NCBI GenBank assembly: GCA_049999725.1
Contig: JBNGIS010007861.1
Coordinates: forward strand, 1-43,578
Direction of reading: 5' to 3'
From: Haplomitrium mnioides
Taxonomy: Eukaryota; Marchantiophyta; Haplomitriopsida; Calobryales
DNA length: 43,578 nucleotides
Positions 30,815-42,644 of this stretch are shown here, in pieces. The translations under genes and the position numbers were made by a program. The first letter of the stretch is position 1, and every line of letters starts with the position of its first letter. Below the pieces are notes generated by a model, which was not told the origin of the DNA, did no database searches, and saw only the letters and a program-made list of their open reading frames with translations.

Positions 30815-31240
30815 CTTAATTAGTTCCAATAGAATGAAAAGCTCCACAAGAATTAGAAGTACCTTGTTTCATCTAGACTGTATGGTTGATGAGCATTCTT
30901 GTAGAATATTGGTAGATTGTGCAAGTTCTAAAAATTTCATGTCACTACATTTTGCAAAGAAAATCAAAGCTATGACTTTGCCTATCAAATGAAGTTTTGT
31001 GACTATGGCCGATGGCCAAAAACATGAGGTATTCCATTCTCACAAGCCATTTCTTTTAAAGATTGGAAAAGATTATGAGGTTAGTTTATGGATTTTGTTA
31101 TTGCACCTGTTTAGTATAACATTATTTTGAGCTTGCTTTGGCTTGAAGATCGTTCTGCTCAAGTTGATTGAGCAAAATGACAAATTCAAGTTACTTTACA
31201 AGGAAAGTAATTTTTTTTTGAGCGTCTAGCACCGTTGGTG
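30815..31240 (+). pseudogene. C protease, broken
   Basis: RILVDCASSKNF near 30903 (the Gly after D-C is Ala here) and the ADGQKHEVF block near 31008. The frame is -1 relative to gag, and the leader codon at 30882 is 95 bases past the gag stop. TGA near 30989, TGA 31169-31171 and TGA 31178-31180 break it. The last is shared with B. Confidence 0.8.
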
Positions 31241-31270
31241 CAGAAGCTCAAATTAGTTTAGTATAATGTT

Positions 31271-32110
31271 TTGATGGAGAAAAAGTTGCTTGCCTTTGTT
31301 GTATGGATCAAGCCTATTGTGGACTTGAATAAGGAGGGAGGAAAATCTATGCCGACCTCAATGATTGATAATATCTTGAAGGAGTTTTCAGATATATTTC
31401 GAGATGACTTGCTAAAGGGGTTACTAGATGATCGTGGAATGCCCTTTCTGATTGAGTTGATACTAGGAAGTATTTCGTATAATCGGTCTATATATAGGTT
31501 ATCGCTACAAGAGTTAGAAGAGCTTCACAAGATCTTAATGGATCTTCCTGAAAAGGATTTCATTCAGTATAGTACTTTGCTTTGGGGAGCACTAGTATTC
31601 TTTGTACCAAAAAAATGGTGGATTTTGTCTTTGTACTAATTATTGTGGTTTGAACAAGAAAACCATAAAGAATACCTATCTTTTACTGCGTATTGATGAT
31701 TTGTTGAATCAATTGAGTGGTGTGTGGCTCTTTTCGAAGCTCAATCTTTGAAGTGGTTATTGGAAAATTCCTATCAAGCCAAGTGATGTGTCATAGACAG
31801 CTTTTCGTACAAGGTATGGATATTTTGAGTGGAAGATCCTTACATTTGGCCTCACTAATGCTTTGGTCATATTCATGAATCAAATGCATTGAATTTTTGA
31901 TGGGTTATTGGATAAGTCAGTTTTGGTATTCTTGCATGACATTCTTATTTTTAGCAAAATTGAAATTGAGCATCGGAATCATCTTAAAGAAGTTTTACAA
32001 AGATTGGCAATTGGAAGTTCTATTGTAAGAGATCTATGTGCAAATTTTGAAAGCAAGAAGTTACTTACTTGGGGCACAAGATGTCTGCAGATGGTATAAA
32101 GATGGAAGAA
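31271..32110 (+). pseudogene. C reverse transcriptase, catalytic Asp replaced by His
   Basis: A 122-codon open stretch from 31271 carries the SMIDNILKEFSDIFRDDL and YRLSLQELEELHK blocks and ALVFFVPKK. The YxDD-type motif is FLHD (His codon 31935-31937), the same as in B. Frameshifts lie near 31615 and 31750, and a stop near 31636. Confidence 0.85.
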
Positions 32111-32740
32111 AAGAAAATCAAGGTTGTTATCGAGTGGCCAACACCAAAGAAGGCAAAGGACATTTGAGCATTCAATAGATTGGCAGGCTTCTATCGACAA
32201 TTCATCCATTGCTATGCATATATTGCTACACCACTTATAGATTTGCTAGGCAAGAAGGTCAAGTTTCAATGGATTGCCAAAGAGCAAGTGGCATTTCAAT
32301 AGCTCAAGGATGCAGTCTCTTCTCATCCTATTCTACAACCCTATGATCCTTATGGAGCAATTTTGCAGCAAGAGTTTGAGGATGGACTTCATCCAATTGC
32401 CTTCATGTCATGTCGGTTGAATACGGCAGAAAGAAACTATTTTGCAAGGGATCAAGAGCAATTGGCAATGCTTTATGCTACAAAAATATGGAGGCATTAT
32501 CTTATAGGAAGACTTATACTTATACGCACAGCTTACAAACTATTGTTACAATAAATCCATTTGGAAAATATGACAAGTCGCCATCAGGGATGGGAAGATC
32601 AATTGCAAATCTTTGATATCAAGCTAGAGTACAAGCATGAGAGGTTCCACACCATTCCTGATGCGTTTCCATAAAGGCCGAATCATCTAGTGAATACAAT
32701 GGACGTGAGCAACATTAGTATCTTACATTTAGATGAGGAG
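32111..32740 (+). pseudogene. C RNase H, broken
   Basis: The connection block (FNRLAGFYRQFIH near 32173) leads to AILQQEFEDGLHPIAFMSC near 32358 and NYFARDQEQLAMLYATKIWR near 32440. The segment around the first catalytic Asp is shortened relative to B (after CCCTATGATCC near 32348, about 30-50 bases). Confidence 0.78.
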
Positions 32741-32889
32741 TGATCGTTAAAAACTACAATAAGATGCTTTCTTTAGTTTGGTTCGAGCACGATTGGCCGT
32801 CAAGGATAGTGAGTATCATTCTTTCTCTATTCAATTTGGTAATCTCTATTGAGGCCATTACAAATAAGTTCTACAAGATGATACGTTTC

Positions 32890-33562
32890 AAATGGTTCGT
32901 TTATAAAAAGGGCATGACATTCCTATCTCTGGGCATCTTGGAGTAGATAAAACTATATAGTTGCTTCAACGCACTTGGTGATGACCTAACTTAGCTCAAG
33001 ATGTTCGTGGTTTTGTTTGTTTGTGTGAAAGTTGTCAACAAAACAAAGCTTCGAATCAAAAACTAGTAGGACTTCTTCAACCTTTACCAATTCCTACTGC
33101 TCGTTGGGAACATGTAAGTTTGGATCTTGTCACTTCACTTCCAACTACACCTCGTGTGTTTACTGCTATTGTAGTGTTTGTGGACAAGGTAAGGAAGCAT
33201 ATTCATTTGGTGCCAATGATGGATACAATAGATGCTCCACAATTGGCAAAAATTTACTTTGATATTTCTTTTCCCATCACGGAATACCCAATGTGTTAAT
33301 ATCTGATAGAGATCCGCATTTCACTGGAAAGTTTTGGCGAGAGCTATTCAAACTTCTAAGAACCAAACTTTCTATGTCTACTACTTATCATTTGCAAACA
33401 GATGGGCACACAGAACGTGCTAATCATACTGTGGAGGACATGCTTTACGTGTTCATCAATGTTCATCACACCGATTAGGATAGTTTCTTACCAACTGTAG
33501 AGTTTGCCTACAACAACTCCAAACAAATAGGTACTAGGTTTCTCTTTTCTTTCTTAATTTAG
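32890..33562 (+). pseudogene. C integrase, C-terminally truncated
   Basis: The zinc-finger end CLCESCQQNKA is near 33020. The core has EHVSLDLVTSLPTTPR near 33105, VFVDKVRKHIHLVP near 33173, LISDRDPHFTGKFW near 33295 with the second Asp, and QTDGHTERANHTVEDM near 33397 with the catalytic Glu kept. A one-base shift near 33290 and TAG at about 33476 break it. The sequence departs from B at about 33562. Confidence 0.87.
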
Positions 33563-34610
33563 GGAGATGGTGCTCTCCGCCATTAGTCACCCAAACTCCA
33601 CCCTTGTTGCTGTTTTTGTCGCGCACTCCTCTTCAAAGAGGTGGAAGCCTCATAGACTTGCCTCACTCCCCTTCAAAGAGGTGGAAGCTTTTGAGACTTG
33701 CCTCACTCCCCTTCGAAGAGGTGGATGCTCTGAGACGTGCCTACAACGATCAAGGAAACGATTCTTTAGAATTTGATTTGGCCTTGCACCATAATGATGA
33801 TGCCATGCTCCCTTTTGAGATGACCCTCTATGGCTAGTACCGCGGATCTTCTCGGTGGGTGAAGCAGCTCACAATTGCAGCTTCAAGTTGTTGGGCCTTC
33901 TTTATCTAGTAGCATCTTACTAATGCTAGCATATGACTCCAAACAACTAAAGAAGTGGCACTCTCCTTGAATCTCTCTATTGCATAGGCAAATCCAACCC
34001 ACACTAGAATCTATTTCTCTCAACTGGATACACTTTGCTAGTCTAGGTCCCCTTCACTAGAGTGCATACACTTGCCTTTACACAGTCACCTCAACCTCCT
34101 TGGGCTTTTGTTGTTCCTCCCCGCTCTCAATTCCATTGTTCCTCTCCTACCTATACTCCCCTCTCCATATGTGCCAATTTTCCTTGCATCAGCTGACAGT
34201 TGATCCATGCGCAGACAAAATGAGAGCCTTATTAAATTTTTGACTCCACTTGTGAACTCCCCTTGTCAATGGTTATGCGATTCCCTCAACAAGCAACTCA
34301 AATCTTTGTAGGCATCAAGCAACTTGAATCTTACATAAGTGAGTGGCAATTGCAATAATTTGGAGCCACAATTCCTCCTCGTCCCCCAATCATAGACATC
34401 GAGTATTTAAATTGATCTTTTAGCTACATTATTAGTTGCATGCCATTGTAGAATGAAGGCCAACTCCCTTTGTCTTGCTCTTTTCCCCTCTCCTTGCTAA
34501 GTCTTGCCTTCTTGTCACTTACTTATTTAGTGTTTTTTTAAACTATCAAGTTTGGGCATGACGCGACAATGAGTAGTGACTTAGTTTGTTTTCTCCTTTT
34601 TCTTGAGGTG
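33563..34610. other. Unassigned stretch between C and A2
   Basis: Pyrimidine-rich on the plus strand, with a 40-base tandem repeat at its start. The ORFs of 69-77 codons are repeat-derived. No retroelement domain or gene motif is recognised. It ends at the first base of the A2 5' LTR. Confidence 0.45.
33624..33742 (+). repeat. 40-base tandem repeat, three units
   Basis: Units start at 33624, 33664 and 33704, each with CACTCC(T/C)CTTC(A/G)AAGAGGTGGA. They differ at a few sites. The array lies about 60 bases after the break of C. Confidence 0.92.
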
Positions 34611-36752
34611 AGTTATCAACCAATGACATGAGATGCTAATGAAGATTCCTAGATATCGCAATTTGCACAGAAGAATTTCTCCACTCTTAGGGGTTAAGAT
34701 ACTTCAGAAGCACCGGAATAGCTAAAATCAGTAAGTAAGAGCAAATCGCCCAATTATCTGATCTCAAGAGCAAAATTGAGACCAAGATGGGGAAGGAAGG
34801 GATACTCGCTAGAGGTAGTTGCAAGGAGGAGGAAGGTAGAGCAATCTAAGAAGAGGAGGAAGATCCATGCTCTGGTGAAGGAGATCAGGAGAACGAGACA
34901 TGATCAACGATTCAGCGCCAAAAGAGAGGGGCTTCGGGTAAGGCAAGGGGCTCCAACATTACTTTCGAGACATTAGCCAAGATCAAAAGCGAGAGAATGG
35001 AAGGCATCCTAACACGCCAAAAGCAAGGGATTGGAAGAATGCAATGATTCTCATAAAGTAGCGACGATGCAAGGTTCGGGGGATACTCCATTCCCCCTTG
35101 CGTTGATGGGCTTCACGAGGGTCCAAACCCACTTCGGCCTTCTAAGGAATGTTTGGCAGAATTTTGCAGAGAGTATCAGAGGGGGTCGGACTCCACTTCG
35201 AAGGCATGCGTTGGGACGAATCCTATCAGGTCAAGTCAACTTAAGAGCCAGGATCCTCAGTCCAATGATTCAGTGAAATGTAACGGTCCAACTTCCCCTT
35301 TGAAAGCAGCGGCAAACCCACACCCATCGGAAATGGTCAAACTTTGGAGTTGACCATGTAAGCTTACCTTCTTCAGAGTACCTTTTCGAATTTGGGCCAA
35401 GTTTGTCTTTTTGCGGATCTGCACCAAGCTCACCCTCTTCGGATCAAAATTTTGGATTTGCATCGAGCTCACATTTTACAGATCTGCGCCAAGCTCACCC
35501 TCTTTGAATAAGCTTTTCAGACTCGGGCCGATCCCACCTGCATCGGGGGGAAACAAGGGGGGAGCATAGATTGGCTCGTTTTGATTGTCAAAGGGGTTGA
35601 TGTTACAGTTGATGTGGAGGTGTGTGGAGGAACTATCTTGAACAAGAAACGTAGCAAGGGAGAGAGGAGGGAATTCTCAAGTTTTACTTGGAGCCAATGG
35701 ACTCGTGCAGGAGGGCTGGCAGAGGTGGAGGTGAACTGGAGGGGCGCTGTGAATCGCTGGGCCAAGAGCTTTTGAGGCTCAAACAATCCACGTGTACTCA
35801 TCATTGTAGGTGGACTAGCATTCAGAGATGGATCAACACTTAAAACAGAAGGGAAATCTTTCGGTCTTGAATTTGGGAGAGGTTGCCAAGGGGGGATCTT
35901 GGGGTCATCTTGGAGTTGTCTGTCTAGGATCAATCATATGAACGCTCAGAGTGCGTTTCTGATCTTAACTCTCAAGTGGAGCCAAGAGAGGAGTGGTTGC
36001 GTTAGTGCCCGCGCACTGCCTAGAAGATCCAATTGAGGTTCAAGGTGGAGTGGGTTGGCCAGCAGTCAAGAGAACTGTCTTCTAGAGGTGGAAGTTAAAG
36101 AAATCCTCTTCCAAGTCCAAGGAAGTATATTCAAGGCTTCTCGTGAGGGAAGTTGAAAAACTATTTGAATATGGTGCGTGGGTGAGAGAATGAAGGAATG
36201 ATGAATGGTTATGGAGGAGTGTGGGGTTGAGTGTCGGAGCCTATGACATTGAGGTTGCTTGGAATCAGAAGGCATGTGGTGAAGTACATTGTGTGTGTGT
36301 GGGTGTGTTGGATAGATTTGTCTCTTTTTGGATTTCTTAAAAAGTACTTTGGATTCGGAAAAACCTAGGACTTCAGCTTGATAGGAACCAAGAAAGCACC
36401 ACTTAGGGGGAGACAGAATAGTAGGCCATGCCCTTTTGTATTTCGGGTGTTGAACTTTGAGTCCATTTTGTAAGCTAGGTGTCTTGGTCTATTCTTGGAT
36501 CCCTAAAATATACTTCCGATTGTAAACTAGATGTACTTCGGGTGTGGGTGTAAATAAGCAAGATTGGTCTTTGAAGTGATTGTTGGTAGTTGAAAAGGTT
36601 TGCAAGGTGAAGTTGAGATTCTTTTAGATCTGACAGGGATAACTTGGATGCCAGACCATCTCACAAAAGAACCTGAGGCTCTATTTGTCGGCTCTTTCTT
36701 CCAAAGTGGTACTTTTGGGGGTTTAAGGCCCGAAGGAGAGGGCAAACAGACA
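34611..36752 (+). repeat. 5' LTR of A2 (about 2.14 kb)
   Basis: It begins AGTTATCAACC; the two bases before are TG, so a TG start at 34609 is possible, but the two 3' LTRs have GG there. It ends near ...GGCAAACAGACA. It contains the sub-repeat array (35395-35540) and a short TG run (about 36291-36310). Confidence 0.88.
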
Positions 36753-36756
36753 TTTT

Positions 36757-36775
36757 TGGCGCTAGAAAGAGGGCC
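36757..36775 (+). other. Primer-binding site of A2
   Basis: TGGCGCTAGAAAGAGGGCC, four bases after the LTR end, is the same site as in A1 with one difference. Confidence 0.65.
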
Positions 36776-37020
36776 AAGGTTTGCAAGAACCTGAGACCAA
36801 CCCAAGACCAAGTTATCATCTTTTTTACAAAGGACCTCAAGGTTGTATCGAGATACGGGTAGAAAGCTAGGAGAAACAAGCAGCCTTTTTTGGGCTAACA
36901 CAAGCAGAATGGAGAGGGGTATCGACTTGTGGGTGGAGTTGGCCTTGTCTTGTGCTGTAATGGCCAGCTGAGTGCCTCTTTATAGACTGAGAGTTTGTTT
37001 CAAATACAAGTCCTTCAAGA

Positions 37021-38360
37021 GATGACCCTGATAACTAGCTAGACAATTTGGAAAATGCCATAGCAGCAAATGGAGAGAGCCATGTGAAAATCAGTATCTT
37101 GCCAACGGTTTTGAAGGAAGAAGCACAACCCTTGTACAAGGATTTTCCGGATAATATTAAGAGGGATAGGGGAGCATTCAAGGCTGCATTCATGGTTGAA
37201 TTCCGAGGGATTGGAGAAGAGACGTAGGCATTAACCAAGATAGGTCAGCTAAGAATGAAAAGAAAGGAATCAGTGAAAAGATTCCTACAAAGATTTCAAA
37301 AAGTAGCTCTTAAATGAATCCGCCAACCACCGATGGAATATTGATAGCGTGATTCCTCGTAGCTATGTATAGAGGAATAGGGACCTAGGTGAGGCAGACA
37401 GACCCTCAGGCCATGGAGGAGACGGTAAATGCGGCTCAATCCCATGTCAAGGTTGCAATCACGAGCTCTCGAAGGAAAACAAGAACGAAGTATGAGTCTA
37501 AAGATTCTTCAGACACTTCAAGCAATAGAGAAGAGACAGACGAGAGCTCCGCATCCACTTTAGAGAGCGAAGGTGTTTCGGATAGCAACAGCTCGGAGGA
37601 GGACTGGTCTTCCTGAAAAAAGAAGTAGAGGAAGAAGAAAAAGAAAAAGAAGCACACCAAGGATTGGAAATTCCATCACTATAGAGAGGCCAAAAAGAGG
37701 AAATCCAAGAAAGGCGAACCCGAACCCAAACCTCGGAGAAAGCTAGTGGGGAAGGATCAGATTGATGAGTTAAGTGCCAAGATGGAAGCCATGAACATCC
37801 TCCTGGCGGGGATCAAACCGAAAGGTCGCCCACTCCCAACTAGACGAGTAGGAGTGTGGTGCATCAGATGTAACAAGCATGGCCACTCTCCTCAAGAATG
37901 CCTTGCACAGGGCAACGCCATCCATTATGTGAGGGAAGAGGCACCGGAATTCATAAGAGAAGAAGTCGATTATATGCTAGAAAAGGCCCCAGAAACAGTG
38001 TACCAAATCACCGGAGGGCCTTGCACCATGCTTGGCAGGCCCGCAAGAGTGAGCGGGGGACAAGGCAGTGAGTGGGCTGCAACTAGACCACCTCGAGCGA
38101 CCATTATGGTCTGCTGGAGTTGTGGCCATCTTGGGCACATTTCCTCAAATTGTCTTAAGCCTCGGAAGAGCAGTTATGGCCATTCACTCGCATTGTGTTT
38201 TCAATGCAAGAAGGAGAGGCATGTAGTTGTCAATTGCCCTCTCAACCAAAGGGTCGAGGTGGCCTCTAACACCGGCATAAACCCTCCTACACCTGCAGTA
38301 GTTAATTTGGTAGAATTGGAGAGGGAGGAGGTAGTTAGGCATGAAAAGGAAAAGCAGTGA
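37021..38360 (+). pseudogene. A2 gag with three CCHC zinc knuckles
   Basis: The capsid-type part is at 37021-37230 (ILPTVLKEEAQPLYKDF), a Ser/Glu-rich stretch at 37389-37616, and a 204-codon open frame at 37746-38360. That frame carries CIRCNKHGHSPQEC (37860-37901), CWSCGHLGHISSNC (38112-38153) and CFQCKKERHVVVNC (38196-38237). All Cys and His of the knuckles are kept. In the third, the usual Gly is Arg, whereas A1 keeps Gly. Stops near 37036, 37228 and 37614, and frame changes from 1 to 0, break the first half. Confidence 0.85.
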
Positions 38361-38544
38361 GCTGCCTAGATGGGAGACCCCAATCTCCGAAGATTGCTAC
38401 AGGGTGGTAACCCGAGCTGGAGCCAAGTCTAAGAAAAAGAACCAGCGGAAGAGTGAGCAAAAAATTAAGATGGGGACGACTCAAGGATCTTCATCGTGTA
38501 GTGATTCGGATTACTAGAGGGACAATTCAAAGTGGTTTTATCCC

Positions 38545-39596
38545 AAGCAGTAAGACAACGTGAGAAAGCAGCTAGAGGCATTGGAAGCATTGGAGGAAGA
38601 GGAGGCAACAATTGAGACCCTGAAGAAGGTCCAAAAAGAGCAAGAAGAGCCCAAAGAGCTAGAGGCGAAGATTACAACCAAAGAAGGAGAAATGAAACCA
38701 GTCCCCTACTGCATCCAGACTGACGTGAGAGATTGCCCAATCACAACTCTAGTAGGAAAATTGAATTAAAATAGCCTTTTATAGAGATGGCAACTAAGGG
38801 AATTGCTAATGGGAGCCAAGAGAAGGCGGAGATTGCCCGAGGTAAGAGCTCAAACGAATGTGTAATTAGTATGCGAAGATAAGGGAGCTCCTAAAATTGA
38901 CATTCAGATTGAGGGGTGTACATTGTCACTAGTCCCCATAGACGAAGGGATAGGAGTCAACATCATGGTGGAGGAGACTGCCTACAAATTGGGATCTAGA
39001 GAACTCCAACCTACTCCTCAGATCATAAGATTGGCAGATGGGTCCTGAGTTAAACCTTTAGGCTCCCTACTTCGAGTACCCACCTTCATCGAGGGCAAAG
39101 AATTCAAGTTAAACTGTTTCGTAATGTGCACATCCTGAGCCTCTCCATACCAAGTGCTGATCTGAAGACCTTGGCTGTATGGAGCCCGAGTTCTAAACAA
39201 TTAGAGAAATTCAACCTTGGTATTCTATCCTAAAAAAACAGTTGTTCACTATGGATCGGTGCCGCATCTAAGAGAGACGTAAGAAAGGGAGGAGTATGAT
39301 AGTGAGTGGTCAGAAGTGGAGGATGAATTGGAGTATCACTATTGGGTCCAAATGGTCAGTGAAGCTACAAAGGAAGATTTGGTGGGGGTAGGAGTGGTGA
39401 CGATCAACCAAACAGAGCTAGCAAAGTGCATAGAGGCAAAACCCATCATGAGGGAGCCTATCGAAAATTTTGCAAACGATGAGGCCGGAAGAAAAGAGAG
39501 GTCTAAAATGCCTCATCAGATGCAAGCGGAAGAACTAGAAAAGTTTGAAATATCTCATCGGGATTGAGGGGGGTTGCGGTTGGCAACCTTGATGTA
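38545..39596 (+). pseudogene. A2 coiled-coil linker, protease and acidic spacer
   Basis: The heptad-like EALEALEEEEATIETLKK segment is near 38570. The protease spans about 38895-39210, with the active-site region reading DEGIGVNIMVEE near 38943, then RLADGS and RPWLYGARVL, followed by the acidic spacer to about 39565. Stops near 39047, 39137 and 39162. The Asp missing in A1 is present here. Confidence 0.75.
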
Positions 39597-39599
39597 GTA

Positions 39600-40739
39600 A
39601 GGCAGTTTATAGTGGAGGAATGAGATTTGCGTAGTGCGCGCCTTGCAACCCAAACAAGTGATTATCCAGAAGGGACAAAAATTCCATATCAGCTCTTGTT
39701 TACTCGAAACCACAGAGCGAGCATTAACCCACCTCTTTATGAATTTCAGCAATGCCTTTGCTTGGAGTTGTGTGGACCTAAAAGGAGTCCCTAGGGAATT
39801 GGGAGAACATCGGATCGAGCTCAAACCCGCAGCGTATCCAGTGAGACAATGCCAGTACCGGATGAACTCTTGATTTTTCTTGATGGTAAAGGAGGAAATT
39901 GATAAATTGCTCGAAGCAAATTTCATTTACCCAGTTCTAAATAGTGAATGGGTGTCTCCTCTAGTAGTAGTGCCCAAAAAGCTTGGACATGATTAGGAGC
40001 AGAAAATCTGAGTGTGATAGGATTTCCGAAAATTGAATGAGGCGACCAAAAATGATCACTACCCTTTACGCTTCACAGATGAGGTGCTGGATTTGGTGGC
40101 CAGACAAGAAGTCTATAGCTTCCTGGATGGATACTCAAGATACAATCAGATCTGGATTCAGGAGGAGGACCAGTTAAAGACGCCATTCACCACAGAATGG
40201 GGGTTGTTTGCCTTCCGAAGAATGCCTTTCGGACTCTGCAATGCACCCGAAACCTTTCACTGGATGATGATGAAGATTTTCCATGATTAATTGAGGAAAT
40301 TTCAGGAAATCTTCATTGATAACTTTGTGGTATAAGAGAAGATCTGCAACCATGAGCAGGATGTGAGGCTTATAGTCCAACGTTACCGAGAAAAAGGTTT
40401 GTGGTTGCATCTAAGGAAATGCTCCTTCGAAGTGACAGAAGGAATACTCCTCATGCATAGAATTTCCAGTCAAAGCATTGAGATAGATCATGAAAAAGTT
40501 AGAATCTAGATGAGGGTGGCATTCCCCACCAACCTGAAGGAGGTGCAAGGCTTTCTTAGGTGTGTGGGCTACTACCAAAGATTTATTGATCAGTTTGCCT
40601 TAGTGGCCTTACCCCTCACAGAGATGACAAAGGGGGGCAGTATCTTTTAGGCCACCCCCAAGAGACTGGCAAGCTTCCATGAGCTGAAGAAGCGACTTGC
40701 AAGTGCCCCCATACTTGTGCCTTCTAGTTGGGGAAAGGA
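39600..40739 (+). pseudogene. A2 reverse transcriptase, FIDN in place of FIDD
   Basis: VSPLVVVPKK near 39952, DGYSRYNQIWIQEED near 40125, LFAFRRMPFGLCNAPETFH near 40205, and the catalytic motif at 40312-40323, read as FIDN (second Asp lost by G to A). It keeps the segments deleted in A1 near 3402 and 3578. Stops at about 39991, 40009, 40015, 40288 and 40333. Confidence 0.88.
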
Positions 40740-41060
40740 ATTCCATGTCATGATTGATGTGTTAGGCTTTTGTATATAGGCAATATCAAGCGAGGCGGAC
40801 GGGAAGGGTAGGGACCATCCCATTTACTTTGCGAGTAGATTGCTGGCCCCTGCTCAGAGAAATTACTCTACCACCGACCGGGAGGTTGGGGATCATCTAT
40901 GCATTGAAGAAATTCAGACATTCCTCTTGCACTACAAGGTGATCTTTCACACAGATCACAATGCCCTTAAATACCTAGTGAATAAGCCTGATGTGACAGG
41001 CAGGGTTGCAAGGTGGGTACTTCTCCTACAGGAGTTTGATTTTGAAGTGCAGATCAAACT
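40740..41060 (+). pseudogene. A2 RNase H, broken
   Basis: IDVLGF near 40753, IYFASRLLAPAQRNYSTTDRE near 40822, and HTDHNALKYLV near 40950. A two-base loss after DRE (near 40885) shifts and then restores the frame near 40920. Confidence 0.85.
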
Positions 41061-41099
41061 AGAAAAAAAAAACAAACACAGCAATGCTTATTTCTTCTC

Positions 41100-42473
41100 T
41101 CAAGTGGATGGGTCAATCAACATGGAGGAGGTGGATGACGCCTTCCCAGATGAGGACCTGTTCCAAGTCAAAACAGGTAAGCCAACGGATTATCCCAACA
41201 TCATCAAATTTCTCCGATTAGCACAAATTCCGCAAGGTAACAACAGAGAGGAGGCGACAATATTTCTCCAAAGAATGAAATCGTATCTCCTTGTGAAGGG
41301 AGTTTTCCACAAGCGGAGTCTAGATGGTATGATCAGAAGGTGCCTAGAACGAGATCAAGCCATAGTGGTAATGCAGCTTTTGCATGGAGAGGAAGTGGGA
41401 GACCACTTCGCAGAAGATGCCACAGTAAAGAAAGTGTTGAATGTAGGATACTAGTGGCCAACACTACATAAGGATGTGCACTTCTATGTGAAGAGATGCG
41501 ATGCTTGTCAAAGGACGGGAAAACTAGTGGCCAACTTGCATCACCCATTGGTTCCAGTCATCCTGCTGGCACCATTCGAGAAATAGGGCATATATTTTAT
41601 CGGGCCAATTACACCATCAACCCGATAGAGAAACAGGTACATTTTGCTAGCCACCAATTACACCACCAAGTGGGTTGAGGCTAGAACCACCCAAAGAGAC
41701 GATGCAAAAACAGTGGTAGCCTTCATGTACGAGTAGATGTTTTGCAGATTTGGGCCACCACTGGAGCTGGTTAGTGACTACCTAGCACACACTTCATCAA
41801 TCAGGTGATTAAGGACTTGACATCAAGGTACCTGATCAAGCACCAGTGCACCACAACTTATCATCCGAAAGCAAACGGGTTGATAGATAGGGCGAACAGA
41901 ATCATGGGCAAGATCCTCAACAAGACGGTGGCAGCAAACAAGGCCGACTAGGATCTCAAGCTGCTAACAACAGCACACGCTTATAACTTGGCCAACAAGA
42001 CCACTACCAACCACGGTCCTTATTTCCTGGTCTTTGGACAACGCACATTGATACCAGTGGAGTACGAAGTACCAACCAGAAGACTCTTGAAGGAAGAGAG
42101 AATGGCAGAGGACCAGAGTAGAAGGGAAAGGCTGTATCAGTTAGAAGGATTGGAGGAAACTCGGGAGCAAGCTCTGGGGTGATTGGAACACCACCAAATA
42201 TTGCAGAAGAAGCAACACGATAAGGGACTAAAGTCGATAGACATTTGTGAAAGAGACCTAGTAATGTTGTACGACATCCGATTTATATATTTTCCGAGAA
42301 AATTGCACACAAGGTGGATCAGACCATTTGTTCTATGGAAGCTGCATCACAACGGGTCCGCAGATCTGGAAACATTAGAGGGGGAACGATTCACGAATAA
42401 GGTACATTACGATCGCCTCAAGAGATATGTTAATAGAGAAGAGGGTGGAGGGGGTCCGAAGTCCACCCGCTAA
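41100..42473 (+). pseudogene. A2 integrase, broken, third catalytic acid is Asp
   Basis: The zinc finger ends at about 41515 (CVKRCDACQR equivalent). The core has the first Asp region near 41590 (decayed), Asp at 41776-41778 followed by a two-base frameshift, and Asp at 41886-41888 at the position of the usual Glu, as in A1. The C-terminus has GDLV-like RDLVMLYDIRF near 42250 and ends KVHYDRLKRYV and TAA at 42471-42473. No chromodomain. Confidence 0.87.
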
Positions 42474-42635
42474 GGAAGTTTGGATGTGATGTCGAGTAGG
42501 GTAGGTGTGTGAGTGTGTTGAGAGGTTGTAATTTCAATTCACGGATTTTGCATCTAGCTAGACAGCGGCCACAGCAAATCAAACAACTAGCAGAGTGGAA
42601 ACGGATATTAGGTGTTCCCAAAGACACTTCAAACT

Positions 42636-42644
42636 AAAAGGGGG
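42636..42644 (+). other. Polypurine tract of A2
   Basis: AAAAGGGGG directly before AGTTATGTC, the start of the 3' LTR, as in A1. Confidence 0.8.

Larger units (their letters stand above)
29461..33562 (+). mobile_element. Copy C: family B element, 3' truncated
   Basis: It has a 5' LTR, intact-looking primer site, gag, protease, RT, RNase H and integrase up to the end of the core. It stops at about 33562, before the integrase C-terminus, chromodomain and 3' LTR. It is the closest relative of B and shares several lesions with it. Confidence 0.9.

Noticed and set aside
35517-35933. 138-codon minus-strand ORF with Pro/Ser-rich product
   Set aside because: Antisense to the LTR; not conserved in the A1 LTR, so not a gene.
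36527-36901. 124-codon minus-strand ORF
   Set aside because: It lies antisense in the LTR end and leader of A2, and the matching region of A1 and its 3' LTR do not keep it.
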